Of a stretch of DNA of 64,000 nucleotides, positions 37,504 to 45,478 are shown in pieces. The DNA comes from Lewinellaceae bacterium (GTDB lineage: Bacteria; Bacteroidota; Bacteroidia; Chitinophagales; Saprospiraceae). The translations under genes and the position numbers were made by a program. Each line of letters opens with the position of its first letter. Position 1 is the first letter of the stretch. Below the pieces are notes generated by a model. That model was not told the origin of the DNA. It made no database searches and saw only the letters and a program-made list of their open reading frames with translations. The stretch spans positions 1,674,001 through 1,738,000 of the forward strand of contig JACJYN010000003.1 of NCBI GenBank assembly GCA_020636095.1, read 5' to 3'.

Positions 37504-38628
37504 TCAGCCCAGCATCCGTCCGATATGGAAGGCGGCCCGTTCCAGGCTGTCTGCTGTTTCCTTTAGCGCTTCTTCCAGGCTAATCGGCCGGTTTTGGATA
37601 GAAAAGGCGGCCTTCAGTCCAATGGCGTCAATGTCTTCCGGGCTGGCCAGCAATGCGCCGCAAAGGGCGATTACCGGCACTCCTTTTGCCTTCGCCCGCT
37701 GGGTGATGCCGTAGATGAGCTTGCCGTACAGGGTCTGCCGGTCGACCTTACCTTCTCCGGTCAAAACAAACTGTACCTCTTCCAGTTGAGCGTCAAAGTG
37801 GATGTAATCCATAACGGCTTCAATACCCGGCCGCAGGCGCCCGTTCAGGAACGCCATAGCGCCGGCGCCCAGCCCCCCCGCCGCACCGGCGCCGGGGATA
37901 GACGCAAAATCCTGGCCATATTTATGCTCCAGTACCTGCGCAAAATGCCGCAGGCCATCGTCAAGGGTGGCTACCGCCTCCGCATTAGCGCCTTTTTGGG
38001 GAGCATATACCTGAGCCGCGCCCTTTTCCCCAAATAAAGGGTTGTCGACATCGCACAAGGCCTCTACCTCCACTTCGTCAAGGTCGATCTTGAGGTGGCT
38101 GCGGTCAATAGTAGAAACCCTGGACAGATTCTCGCCGGTAGCTGCCAGGCGTTCGCCGTCCTCGGTGAAGAAGCGGTAGCCCAGCGCCGCCGCCATGCCC
38201 ATGCCGGCATCATTGGTGGCGCTTCCTCCGATGCCCAGCAGGATTCGGGAGGCGCCACGATGCACCGCATCCAGAATGAGCTCGCCGGTGCCGAAGGTGG
38301 TTGACCGCAGGGCGGTACGTTCTTCCTGCTTTAACAAAGGCAGGCCCGAAGCCGCCGCCATTTCGATGAAGGCCGTCTTCCCATCTCCTGAAAGCCCGTA
38401 ACTGGCCCTGACCGGCCGAAACAGAGGGTCATTGACTTCCTTTTCTATTCGCTGGCCTTTACTGTGAAAGGTGAGGATACCGGCGGTGCCTTCCCCTCCG
38501 TCGGCCATGGGAAAGATAATGGCTTCTACCTGGGGAAGCGCTCGTTGCAGGCCTCGGCCTATAGCCTGGCATACTTCCAGAGCAGGTAAGGCGTCTTTAA
38601 AAGAGTCGCAGGCAATAAGAATTTTCAT
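37504..38628 (-). CDS. glxK: Glycerate kinase
   Basis: A 374-aa kinase phosphorylating D-glycerate (2-phosphoglycerate is the usual product in this GckA/GlxK type-I family). Start MKILIACDSFKDALPALEVC is the family N-terminus. Seen signatures: FPMADGGEGTAGIL, FIEMAAASGLPLL, TTFGTGELILDAV, LLGIGGSATNDAGMGMAAAL (glycine-rich site), PGAGAAGGLGAGAMAFL, FVLTGEGKVDRQTLYGK. It is a single gene converging on the anti-sigma-like gene. It could feed glycerate or glyoxylate carbon into glycolysis, complementing the glyoxylate genes at 45-48 kb; that link is inferred. Confidence 0.94.
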   Translation of the reverse strand: MKILIACDSFKDALPALEVCQAIGRGLQRALPQVEAIIFPMADGGEGTAGILTFHSKGQRIEKEVNDPLFRPVRASYGLSGDGKTAFIEMAAASGLPLLKQEERTALRSTTFGTGELILDAVHRGASRILLGIGGSATNDAGMGMAAALGYRFFTEDGERLAATGENLSRVSTIDRSHLKIDLDEVEVEALCDVDNPLFGEKGAAQVYAPQKGANAEAVATLDDGLRHFAQVLEHKYGQDFASIPGAGAAGGLGAGAMAFLNGRLRPGIEAVMDYIHFDAQLEEVQFVLTGEGKVDRQTLYGKLIYGITQRAKAKGVPVIALCGALLASPEDIDAIGLKAAFSIQNRPISLEEALKETADSLERAAFHIGRMLG

Positions 38629-39087
38629 CCTTCGGGAGTTACTTGACTGTGTTTCTTCGGAATATCATCCAGTTGTTTTCTCAGGGCTCCTATTTCCTAC
38701 AAGGTAGCTAAAAATGCAAAATCATTGTAACTATTTAGGCCTTTCAGGCCGCTAAACATATAGCCGGCCCCTTCTGTAGGCAAGTTTCCAGGCAAGGCCC
38801 CAGCCTTGCCGGCGCCCCCAGCTTTAAGGGCATAGCGATAGAGGCGCGCGCGCCAGTTGGTACCAGCTGCCCAAAGAAGCGGGCCATGTGCTGGCCCTGT
38901 GGCCAGGGCCAAGAATGTACCTGTGCTTCCAAAAACGGCCCTGCCAGTGGGATGTCATTTCTGCCGTACAGGAGGCTTTCACCCTGGAAGTTATTCTTCG
39001 CCGGGCCCAAAAAATAATCAACTTAATCCAACTTCTGTTGTTGACGGCTATATCAGTATTTTTACAGGCTACTTAATAAACCTGATT
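38629..39087. other. 459-bp intergenic region with GC-rich hairpins
   Basis: No gene is supported; open frames here lack family features. It contains GGCAAGGC/GCCTTGCC with a 4-nt loop (38791-38810), GGCCCT/AGGGCC (38893-38910) and several other GGCC-rich palindromes. It lies between the starts of glycerate kinase and the receptor, so it must hold both promoters, but no full consensus was found. Confidence 0.5.
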
Positions 39088-41496
39088 ATGCACTGTTCAG
39101 TAAAATTTTTAGTCTTTTTCCTGCTTGCAGGCAGCAACCTTTTCGCTCAGGGGGGCATCATCAAAGGGAAGGTGACGGACGCGATCAACAACGAGCCCAT
39201 TCCCTTTGCCAATATTCTGGTGCTGGGCGCCGACAAGGGAATGACTACTGATTTGGATGGCAACTACGAGATTGGCGGGCTGGCTCCGGGGTTATATGAT
39301 ATCCGGGCCTCCTATGTCGGCTATAATGAGCAAACAGCCTACGAGATACAGGTAACCAACTCCAAGCCTGCCATCGTCAACATTAAACTGGAAGAAGTGG
39401 TCCAGAACCTTCAGGAAGTGGTGGTAAAAGCCTCGCCTTTCCGAAAGACCGAAGAGAGCCCCGTATCGCTGCGCACCATTGGCGTGGCGGAGATACAACG
39501 CAACCCGGGCGCCAACCGCGATATTTCGCGGGTAGTACAGTCGCTACCTGGTGTGACCACCTCTGCTTCCTTCCGCAATGACCTCATCATCCGGGGAGGC
39601 GCGCCCAATGAGAACCGTTTTTACCTGGACGATGTGGAGGTGCCCAATATCAACCACTTTGCCACCCAGGGTGCTTCCGGCGGCCCGGTGGGGCTCATCA
39701 ATGTCAACTTTATCCGGGAGGTGGACTTCTTTAGCGGCGCTTTTCCGGCCAACCGGGGCAACGCCCTGAGTTCGGTTCTCAACTTCCGCCAGCGCGACGG
39801 CCGCGACGACCGCCTCGGCGGCAACTTCATGCTGAGCGCTACCGACATCGGCCTGACCATGGAAGGGCCCATCGGCGAGAAAACTACTTTCCTGTTGTCT
39901 GCCCGCCGTTCCTATCTGCAGTTTTTGTTCAAGGCGCTCGGATTGCCGTTCCTGCCCACTTACAACGACTTCCAGGCAAAGGTCAAATACCGGATTGACA
40001 ACAAGAACGAACTCACTTTTATCGGCCTGGGCGCCATCGACCAGTTTGAGCTCAACCTGGAAGCCAACGACGACGAAGAACAGCAGTTTCTGCTGGACCA
40101 GCTGCCGGTGAGCCCGCAGTGGAACTATACCAATGGCGTCACTTACAAGCGCTACGGTGAGAACGGATTCTGGCTCTTCGTTCTCAGCCGCAATATGCTG
40201 AATAACGAGGCCGAGAAATACTACCAGAACGACGAGAGCTCCGAAGAGAACCTCATCCTCCGGTACAAGTCGCAGGAAGCCGAAAATAAGCTGCGCATCG
40301 AACATACCGTGCGCCTGGGCGACTACAAATTCAATTACGGAGCGGGTTATGAGTATGTAAAGTACAACAACCGGACTTTCAACCGCATTTTCACCTCTTC
40401 CGGGCCTCAGACGATCAATTATTTCTCGGAGTTCGATATGAATAAGTACGCCTTTTTTGCCCAGGCCAGCCGCAAGCTGGTGGATGAACGCCTCGTTTTG
40501 TCCCTGGGCTTCCGCATGGACGCCAACAGCTACTCGCCGGAAATGAACAACCCACTGGAGCAGTTCTCTCCCCGGTTTTCCCTGGCCTATGCCCTTACCG
40601 AACGGCTGTCCTTCAATTTCAATACAGGGATTTACTACCAGCTGCCGCCCTACACCATTCTGGGCTACCAGGAAGAGGGTGTTTTTGTCAACAAGCAGAA
40701 CGGCATCAAATACGTTCGGAACAACCATGTGGTGGGCGGGCTGGAGTTCAATACCGCCGCCAACTCGAAGATCACCGTGGAGGGATACTATAAATATTAC
40801 AACGATTACCCCTTTCTGTTAAGAGACAGCCTGACGCTGGCCAACCTGGGGGGAGACTTTGGCGTGGTGGGTAATGAACCCGCTGTGCCGCGGTCAAACG
40901 GACGCAGCTACGGGCTGGAACTGCTCTTTCAGCAGCGCCTGTTCAAGGGTTTCTACGGCATCGCCGCCTATACGCTGGGCTGGAGTGAATTTGAGGATAA
41001 GAACGGCGAGTTGACACCCTCTTCCTGGGATGCGCGCCACATCTTCAGCCTGACGGCAGGTAAGCGATTCAGCAAGGACTGGGAAATAGGTATCAACTGG
41101 CGGTATCAGGCGGGCCTGCCTTCAACCCCTTTCTCGGACGCTTCTTCTCTGGTGCTCAACTGGGATGTGAACGGCCGGGGTATTCCCAATTACAACCTGC
41201 TCAATACCCGGCGCAACGGCGCCAGCAACACGGTCGATATCCGGGTGGATAAAAAGTGGTTTTTCGATAAGTGGAGCCTGAATATCTTTTTGGATATCGA
41301 GAACATTACCGGCAATGCCGTGGGCAACGAACAACTCATCCTCGACCGGCCGCTGGGGGAGGATGGGAAACCCATCGGCGACGGCATTATCGTCAACCCT
41401 GACGCGCCTGCCGGCCAGCAGCGCTATTTGCTCAAGAGGATCAATGACGCTACGGGTACGCCCCTGCCGAGTATTGGCCTGATGATTGAGATTTAG
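39088..41496 (+). CDS. TonB-dependent outer-membrane receptor
   Basis: An 802-aa receptor. The ATG at 39088 opens the signal peptide MHCSVKFLVFFLLAGSNLFA. Residues about 24-110 are a carboxypeptidase-regulatory-like domain (IIKGKVTDAINNEPIPFANI, DLDGNYEIGGLAPGLYDIRA). The plug follows (VAEIQRNPGANRDISRVVQS, LPGVTTSASFRNDLIIRGGA, FYLDDVEVPNINHF), then a 22-strand-type barrel (RFSLAYALTERLSFNFNTGI, YQAGLPSTPFSD). The C-terminus is GLMIEI. It transports an unidentified ligand. No SusD-like gene is adjacent. It differs clearly from the receptor at 574, so they are not recent duplicates. Confidence 0.92.
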   Translation: MHCSVKFLVFFLLAGSNLFAQGGIIKGKVTDAINNEPIPFANILVLGADKGMTTDLDGNYEIGGLAPGLYDIRASYVGYNEQTAYEIQVTNSKPAIVNIKLEEVVQNLQEVVVKASPFRKTEESPVSLRTIGVAEIQRNPGANRDISRVVQSLPGVTTSASFRNDLIIRGGAPNENRFYLDDVEVPNINHFATQGASGGPVGLINVNFIREVDFFSGAFPANRGNALSSVLNFRQRDGRDDRLGGNFMLSATDIGLTMEGPIGEKTTFLLSARRSYLQFLFKALGLPFLPTYNDFQAKVKYRIDNKNELTFIGLGAIDQFELNLEANDDEEQQFLLDQLPVSPQWNYTNGVTYKRYGENGFWLFVLSRNMLNNEAEKYYQNDESSEENLILRYKSQEAENKLRIEHTVRLGDYKFNYGAGYEYVKYNNRTFNRIFTSSGPQTINYFSEFDMNKYAFFAQASRKLVDERLVLSLGFRMDANSYSPEMNNPLEQFSPRFSLAYALTERLSFNFNTGIYYQLPPYTILGYQEEGVFVNKQNGIKYVRNNHVVGGLEFNTAANSKITVEGYYKYYNDYPFLLRDSLTLANLGGDFGVVGNEPAVPRSNGRSYGLELLFQQRLFKGFYGIAAYTLGWSEFEDKNGELTPSSWDARHIFSLTAGKRFSKDWEIGINWRYQAGLPSTPFSDASSLVLNWDVNGRGIPNYNLLNTRRNGASNTVDIRVDKKWFFDKWSLNIFLDIENITGNAVGNEQLILDRPLGEDGKPIGDGIIVNPDAPAGQQRYLLKRINDATGTPLPSIGLMIEI

Positions 41497-41655
41497 TAAC
41501 TCTTCAGCAGTTAGCTTTTGGCGGTTAGCGGTTAGCAAATGCCTACCCTTAAGGTTGTTAGGTTAAGCAAAAAACCGGTAGCTTAAGCTTATATCCCATT
41601 TTTATGGGCATCGGGCGCCAATGGCCAACCGCTAAGCGCCAATTGCTGAATAGTT
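41497..41655. repeat. Imperfect 159-bp inverted repeat element
   Basis: The outer arms (TAACTCTTCAGCAG... from 41497 and its imperfect complement ending CTGAATAGTTA at 41655) pair over about 35 nt each. The left arm includes the heptamer GCGGTTA twice; inside is CCCAT-TTTT-ATGGG (41595-41608). It fills the gap between convergent genes, beginning right after the receptor stop codon, and may work as a terminator or be a small palindromic mobile element. Confidence 0.5.
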
Positions 41656-41676
41656 ACGAGATTTAAACACCATTTA

Positions 41677-42138
41677 TTACCTTCGATACCGCTCCCAGGC
41701 TTCATCACCGGCCATATTCATATCGACAATGCGGGTGACGATATAGGAACCGATCAGGCTCACCGCTACTCCTTCCACGAGGATGAACAAGCTCGCTGTT
41801 ATCGGATTGAGGTATTCTCCGATCGGGAAGGAAGCCTGGATGTAGGCCATAAACGCTGTATCGCCGGACAGGTAAAGAACCATAAAGATCACAAAACCGA
41901 GTACTCCGATCAAAGAGGCATACATACCCATCGCAACGCCGGATATATAGTTGGACAAGCCTTCCGGGTTGGTTTTTCGGTACTCCCGGATGGCCAGGGT
42001 GATCAATCCGATATGGATGACACCATTGAAGATTCTCAGGTTGTAATTTTGACTTTGCCCCAGCAGGTGCATGATCAGGAAGAACGCCGTGAAACCGGCG
42101 AACATCATTAGGCCGTATTTGATGGCTATCTTTTTCAT
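41677..42138 (-). CDS. DUF4199-type integral membrane protein
   Basis: A 153-aa protein with about four membrane helices: YGLMMFAGFTAFFLIMHLL, FNGVIHIGLITLAI, YISGVAMGMYASLIGVLGFV with IFMVLYL, and ITASLFILVEGVAVSLIGSY. The N-terminal layout (MKKIAIKYGLMMFAG), the REYRKTNPEGLSNYISGVAM loop and the length fit the DUF4199 family of Bacteroidota, whose function is unknown. It stands alone between the receptor and a divergent lipocalin-like gene. Confidence 0.82.
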   Translation of the reverse strand: MKKIAIKYGLMMFAGFTAFFLIMHLLGQSQNYNLRIFNGVIHIGLITLAIREYRKTNPEGLSNYISGVAMGMYASLIGVLGFVIFMVLYLSGDTAFMAYIQASFPIGEYLNPITASLFILVEGVAVSLIGSYIVTRIVDMNMAGDEAWERYRR

Positions 42139-42407
42139 AGAATTGACTTTTTTAAAGAAGGACTAAGTGGAATATACCGTTTGAATGTACTTTCCCGGGG
42201 GGGGAAATGAGATATCAATTATTGAACTGTAATTCAGTGCAATATGTTTGGTGCGGCCTCTACCTCTATTTTGCAGAGTACTAAGAGAATGCTTCAAATC
42301 CCGTTCATCCTGCTTCGCACCTCCTCTCGTTCGTCCTTTTTTCCCGCTCAGCACCATAAAATTGTATTAAGCGCTTTACCCGGTTACCTTGCTGAAAAAT
42401 TCAATCC

Positions 42408-42830
42408 ATGAGAGTATTTCAAATGATGATGGTGGCGCTGCTGCTTAGTGCGATCGGCGCCTGTACCAATGCCAATGATGACGTTATACCTTCCGACAGC
42501 TCTGTCGTAATCAACAACAACGGAACCTGGAGGGTAAGCTACTACTTCGACAAGGATAAGGACGAGACGAGCGGCTTCGCCGGCTACCAGTTTATTTTCC
42601 GGGATAATGGCGTGCTGGATGCCTCCCATAATGGCGCCACCACCTCCGGAACCTGGAAGGTGGTACAAGATGACGGCCGGCAGAAACTGGTGCTCAACAC
42701 CGGCACAACTGTGAAACCGTTGGTGGACTTAACAGACGACTGGGTGGTCATTGAGCAGAACTCCAGCCGCATCCGGTTACAGGATGATAATAATGAGCAC
42801 CTGGAGGAGTTGAATTTTGAGGCGATTTAG
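42408..42830 (+). CDS. Lipocalin-like lipoprotein
   Basis: A 140-aa lipoprotein: signal MRVFQMMMVALLLSAIGAC with the lipobox IGAC. The mature part has the small-barrel pattern of lipocalin-like domains: NNNGTWRVSYYFDKDKDET, YQFIFRDNGVLDAS, TTSGTWKVVQDDGRQKLVL, ending IRLQDDNNEHLEELNFEAI. The two G-T-W motifs are characteristic of Bacteroidota lipocalin-like lipoproteins. Ligand and role unknown. It is transcribed away from DUF4199 and convergent with the acetolactate decarboxylase. Confidence 0.8.
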   Translation: MRVFQMMMVALLLSAIGACTNANDDVIPSDSSVVINNNGTWRVSYYFDKDKDETSGFAGYQFIFRDNGVLDASHNGATTSGTWKVVQDDGRQKLVLNTGTTVKPLVDLTDDWVVIEQNSSRIRLQDDNNEHLEELNFEAI

Positions 42831-42938
42831 CGTGCGTGTATTCGGGGTTAGGTATAGAAGGGCACACTGGAAAGTCATTCCTGTTCGATGCGGCCGGACT
42901 GTAACAGAACATCTGCCGAGGAACTGTACACCTATCCA

Positions 42939-43667
42939 TTATTCCCCTTCCGGGAAAAACAACCCTCCCATTCCCTTCTCCAGGATCAGGCTGTCCACAT
43001 GCCCGGCGATGGGCGCCTCCACGCCCATAAAGTGCAGGTGCATATTGGTGCTGTGGTGCGTGAAAACGCCGTGATGATGGGCGGAATAAAAGCCCAGAAT
43101 CTTCACCGGCGTACTGCTTAGGGCGCCCTGCATGCCTGACTGCCGGTGTTTTTCGTGGGTGTGTACCGTATCGCTTTCAGGCCAGTCAATGATATGGTAA
43201 TCCAGTTTATTGACCTTGGCTTCGATGAGGAAGGGAAAGGGCTGTTCCGTGTCCAACTGCTCCTTTCGGGCGGCTACCTTGATGAAGTTCTCCAGCTCTT
43301 CGTAAGTGCGCACGTTGTAAGGAATGGGGATAACCTTGCCCCAGTGCGGTACGCTGGCGTAAACGGCGAGGGCGGCCTTTCCACTCCTGTCCTGAGATAG
43401 CAGCAGGGTGCTGTCTTTCACCTGCGCAATGACGGGCTTGCCATCCCAGATCAGCAGTTCTCCTTTCAGGTTTTCCATGGCGCCCAGGGCATAGACGTGG
43501 GGCTTGGCCAATAGGTCGGCCACGCCAACCTGCCCGCTGAGGCCGCCCTCGTGCATAATGGACCGCATGGCGCCATACCAGCCCAGCTCGAAACGGCTAT
43601 CTTTAGTAGGTTGGGGTTGGCAGCTCCCTAAAATCAGCATGGAAAAGAGAACAAAGCAGTATTTCAT
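42939..43667 (-). CDS. Exported acetolactate decarboxylase-family lipoprotein
   Basis: A 242-aa protein of the alpha-acetolactate decarboxylase (AlsD/BudA) family, which converts acetolactate to acetoin. The start at 43667 gives the lipoprotein signal MKYCFVLFSMLILGSC (lipobox LGSC). Family features: GVADLLAKPHVYALGAMENL (with the Glu of the metal site region), and near the C-terminus GFYSAHHHGVFTHHSTNMHL with the zinc-binding histidines, then HFMGVEAPIAGHVDS. The classic enzyme is cytosolic; here export and lipidation are predicted. The substrate may therefore differ. It is 48 bp downstream of the ScfR-like regulator on the same strand. Confidence 0.85.
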   Translation of the reverse strand: MKYCFVLFSMLILGSCQPQPTKDSRFELGWYGAMRSIMHEGGLSGQVGVADLLAKPHVYALGAMENLKGELLIWDGKPVIAQVKDSTLLLSQDRSGKAALAVYASVPHWGKVIPIPYNVRTYEELENFIKVAARKEQLDTEQPFPFLIEAKVNKLDYHIIDWPESDTVHTHEKHRQSGMQGALSSTPVKILGFYSAHHHGVFTHHSTNMHLHFMGVEAPIAGHVDSLILEKGMGGLFFPEGE

Positions 43668-43715
43668 GTTTTCGTTTTTTTTAATCGAACCCGGATTACA
43701 CATATATATACATAT

Positions 43716-45212
43716 TCACACGCTTCCTTCCCCCAACCGCTTTCCCGCCAACATGATGCGTTCTTGTTTCCGTTGTTGTTCCAGTACGGCCGGCGCGGCT
43801 GCCCGGGCTTCGCAGTTGGAGATGTTGCACCGTTCGCAGGTAGTGTTCACGATGCGGGTAGGGAGCTCAGGGCTGTCGAGGAAGCGGAAGAGCTGGCGCA
43901 AGGTGTCATTGACGAGCAAGCCTATGGTAACGCTCGTGCCGCGGGCAGGGTTTTGAAAATCGGGCTTGGCTACCGAGATGCAGAGGTAGCGGTTGGGCGT
44001 TTCCCAATACCGGGAGATTTGAGCATCGGCGGCGGGGGCCGTATCATTGTTCAGTTGCTGGTTGGATTTGACCTTTTTAATGATGTTGACCGATACCCAG
44101 CGCCGGCAGTAGTGCTCGCTCAGCTCATTGGCGTAGGGGTTGTGCAGTTGAGAAAGGTGCAGCTCTTTGGTCATCTGAAAGTCCTGCAGGCTCTCGTCAC
44201 CCACCATGCGGATGAAAAAGAGGTCTTTGATGCCGAAATGGTAAGGCAGCAGGTTGGTCAACCGTTGCAGCAGCATCTCGGGGGTGACGTCGTATTGGTC
44301 CAGCAGATGGAGGAAGGCCTCCGGTTTCCAGGAGGTGCGTTGAGCAAAGGCGCGGATGTCATCCACCATGCGCTGCTCATCCATCAGCAAAGCGACGGAG
44401 AAGTAGGAGGCCTTAAAGTTATTGAGCAGCCTTTCGAAAGAATCAGCTTCTACAATGCGGGTGAAGTAGGGCCGCTCGGCAAACCTCAGGTACTGGAAGG
44501 CCAGTTCGCGGCCCAGCAGGAAATTCTCCTGGGCGCTGCTCAGGCCTTCGTTGAGGAAGAGCGTTTTGTGGGCCGGAGAGTAGAAGGAGCGCTGCCGTTT
44601 CAGTTCCTTTTCCCGGGGCATGGCCCGGCGGTCCGTTTTTACACCAAAATGACTCCTGAGCAGTTGCTCCAGGAAAGGCGGGGTGTAGGGTAGGGGCGCC
44701 TTGAGCTGGAATGCCGTCCTGAACTCCCGGACCGCTCTTTCAACGTCCTCAAAATAATTGTCATACATATCCTGATAAGAACGCAGGGCCGCCAGGTAGA
44801 GGTGTTCCCGCTGCATCTGGTAGTTGCGGGTGATCTTGAACAGCGTGCTGATAAAGGCATTGACCTTATCGGGGGTATTGGAAAACAGCTCGAACAGTTT
44901 GTCCGGGCTGATGCCGAACAACTCCAGCGGGAATTCCTTGACGAAATCGGAGGTGAGCAGGTCAATGATGGGCTGCAACTTCTTGGACGCCCGCGTGGAG
45001 ACCATAAAGTCGTAATCTACCCCCAGGGCCTGAGCCATGGCGTTGATCTTATCCACTTTCGGATATTTCTTTCCCTTCTCGATATCGTGCAGATAAGATT
45101 TGGAAAGGCCGGCGCGCTCGGCTAGTTCCTCCAGCGACAACTGCTGCTGCTGCCGCAGATACTTGGCCTTGAAGCCAAAGATCATCTTGATGATGGCTTG
45201 TTGTTCGATCAT
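43716..45212 (-). CDS. XRE/ScfR-family transcriptional regulator (RamB-like), probable regulator of the glyoxylate bypass
   Basis: A 498-aa DNA-binding protein. Residues about 15-72 are an XRE helix-turn-helix (LSLEELAERAGLSKSYLHDI, EKGKKYPKVDKINAMAQALG). The middle resembles an IrrE/ImmA-type domain, but the metalloprotease HExxH is replaced (LLGRELAFQYLRF), so no protease activity is expected. The C-terminus has the DUF2083-type cysteine signature TTCERCNISNCEARAAAP. This layout is that of short-chain fatty acyl regulators (ScfRs), including RamB and MccR-like proteins, which sense acyl-CoAs and control acetate, propionate and glyoxylate genes. It is divergent from malate synthase and isocitrate lyase, so it most likely controls them. 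Confidence 0.88.
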   Translation of the reverse strand: MIEQQAIIKMIFGFKAKYLRQQQQLSLEELAERAGLSKSYLHDIEKGKKYPKVDKINAMAQALGVDYDFMVSTRASKKLQPIIDLLTSDFVKEFPLELFGISPDKLFELFSNTPDKVNAFISTLFKITRNYQMQREHLYLAALRSYQDMYDNYFEDVERAVREFRTAFQLKAPLPYTPPFLEQLLRSHFGVKTDRRAMPREKELKRQRSFYSPAHKTLFLNEGLSSAQENFLLGRELAFQYLRFAERPYFTRIVEADSFERLLNNFKASYFSVALLMDEQRMVDDIRAFAQRTSWKPEAFLHLLDQYDVTPEMLLQRLTNLLPYHFGIKDLFFIRMVGDESLQDFQMTKELHLSQLHNPYANELSEHYCRRWVSVNIIKKVKSNQQLNNDTAPAADAQISRYWETPNRYLCISVAKPDFQNPARGTSVTIGLLVNDTLRQLFRFLDSPELPTRIVNTTCERCNISNCEARAAAPAVLEQQRKQERIMLAGKRLGEGSV

Positions 45213-45478
45213 GGTACCTGGTAAGAATTGAATTTATTTTAGAATTGTCCTCCCCTGGGGGAGGTTAGGAGGGGGACTTTGGAATAAAACTCTTAGTAAT
45301 TTCCCCCCTCTTCACTCCCCCAAGGGGAGATTAGGGTTGAAATTACATTTAAAATAACCCTACCCACCTAGTTTGAAACCCAAAGATACAAAATTGTGGA
45401 AAAAAAATTATTAGCGGAATTTCCGCTTTTAGATAAAGTTTACCATATTGTGGACTGTAACGCAAAACTGATCATAAT
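45213..45478. promoter_or_regulatory. Divergent control region of the glyoxylate genes with palindromic site
   Basis: Contains AGCGGAA-T-TTCCGCT (45413-45427), a perfect 7-bp inverted repeat 52 nt before the aceB start, flanked by direct copies of ATTGTGGA (45393-45400 and 45447-45454). These are candidate sites for the divergent XRE regulator. Further left, two palindromes CCTCCCCTGGGGGAGG (45249-45264) and CTCCCCCAAGGGGAG (45315-45329) form an imperfect larger inverted repeat resembling a dispersed genomic repeat. No TAnnTTTG box was found. Confidence 0.5.

Noticed and set aside
38744..39021. Minus-strand open frames upstream of the second TonB receptor
   Set aside because: They span GC-rich hairpins, have no recognisable domain, and end without a signal or terminator. 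Treated as non-coding.
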